Source: Nocardioides sp. REDSEA-S33_B3 (GTDB lineage Bacteria > Actinomycetota > Actinomycetes > Propionibacteriales > Nocardioidaceae). Taken from it: DNA of 64,000 bases. Location of the stretch: positions 1 to 64,000 of the forward strand of contig LUPK01000054.1 of the NCBI GenBank assembly GCA_001627335.1, in the 5' to 3' direction. The position numbers and the translations under genes are program-made. The notes under the pieces are model-generated. The model saw only the letters and a program-made list of their open reading frames with translations, was not told where the DNA came from and ran no database searches. Of this stretch, positions 63,948-64,000 are shown one piece after another (position 1 is the stretch's first letter; each line of letters begins with the position of its first letter).

Positions 63948-64000
63948 GCGCCGGACCGAGCTGGTACGACCTCCTCGGGGTCGACCAGGACGCCTCGTCC
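63944..64000 (+). CDS. J-domain protein, start only, cut by the window end
   Basis: Only 19 codons are visible. GTG 63944 overlaps the preceding stop (GTGA). The translated start SAGPSWYDLLGVDQDASS matches the opening helix of DnaJ J-domains (x-YDLLGV-xxxAS). It is in the operon frame pattern, so it is likely the next gene of the mce transcript. The rest, including the HPD motif, lies outside the window. Confidence 0.75.
   Translation, partial: MSAGPSWYDLLGVDQDASS

Overview
The window is chromosomal DNA of a high-GC Gram-positive actinobacterium, most likely Nocardioides or another member of the Nocardioidaceae. The signs are very high GC, many GTG starts, ATGA/GTGA start-stop overlaps, a complete mce lipid-import operon, an MptB-type mannosyltransferase, an F420-type (DDN-like) reductase, a class III cyclic-nucleotide phosphodiesterase resembling mycobacterial Rv0805, and the actinobacterial order tRNA-Thr, tRNA-Met, rpmG, hadA, hadB ... 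tRNA-Trp, secE, nusG, rplK, rplA ... rplJ, rplL. The genus is inferred from gene content and was not tested.

Region 1 (1-12.6 kb) is nitrogen scavenging. A YibE/F membrane protein is followed by a MarR regulator divergent from a cytoplasmic AmiC/UrtA-like receptor. A long leftward operon then encodes the urea ABC importer (urtABCDE) and urease (ureABC, ureF, ureG, ureD). There is no ureE; UreG instead carries a His-rich C-terminal tail. A very stable hairpin separates urtA from urtB.

Region 2 (12.6-25.7 kb) is mixed. It holds an LVIVD-repeat exported protein, an MpaB-type oxygenase with a divergent TetR regulator and a clear palindromic operator, a CpdA phosphodiesterase, a secreted sulfatase, a DDN-family protein and an MptB-like mannosyltransferase. 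A homogentisate module follows (hmgA, fahA and an unassigned 281-residue protein between them), then a ROK regulator.

Region 3 (25.7-41.3 kb) starts with an Entner-Doudoroff operon (zwf-edd-eda) divergent from the ROK gene. It continues with a GT4 glycosyltransferase, a secreted protein of unknown function, small membrane and DUF proteins, a tight YdeP-pirin-Tag-LrgA-LrgB run, an amidase and a thioesterase.

Region 4 (41.3-53.2 kb) is the translation core: tRNAs Thr, Met and Trp, rpmG, secE, nusG, rplK, rplA, rplJ and rplL. It is interspersed with hadAB-like dehydratases, murB, an adenosine deaminase, a lipoprotein, an aspartate-type aminotransferase with an abnormal C-terminal extension, and a DUF5995 protein.

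Region 5 (53.4-64 kb) is a complete mce operon: ATPase, two MlaE permeases, mceA-F and one Mce-associated protein. A J-domain protein, cut by the window end, overlaps the last of these.

Small intergenic repeats are a notable layer. They include a 22-bp unit repeated at two distant convergent junctions, a triple 43-bp hairpin array with a relative 26 kb away, and a repeat-like segment inside the fahA coding frame. No CRISPR array, prophage, integrase, transposase or rRNA gene was seen.
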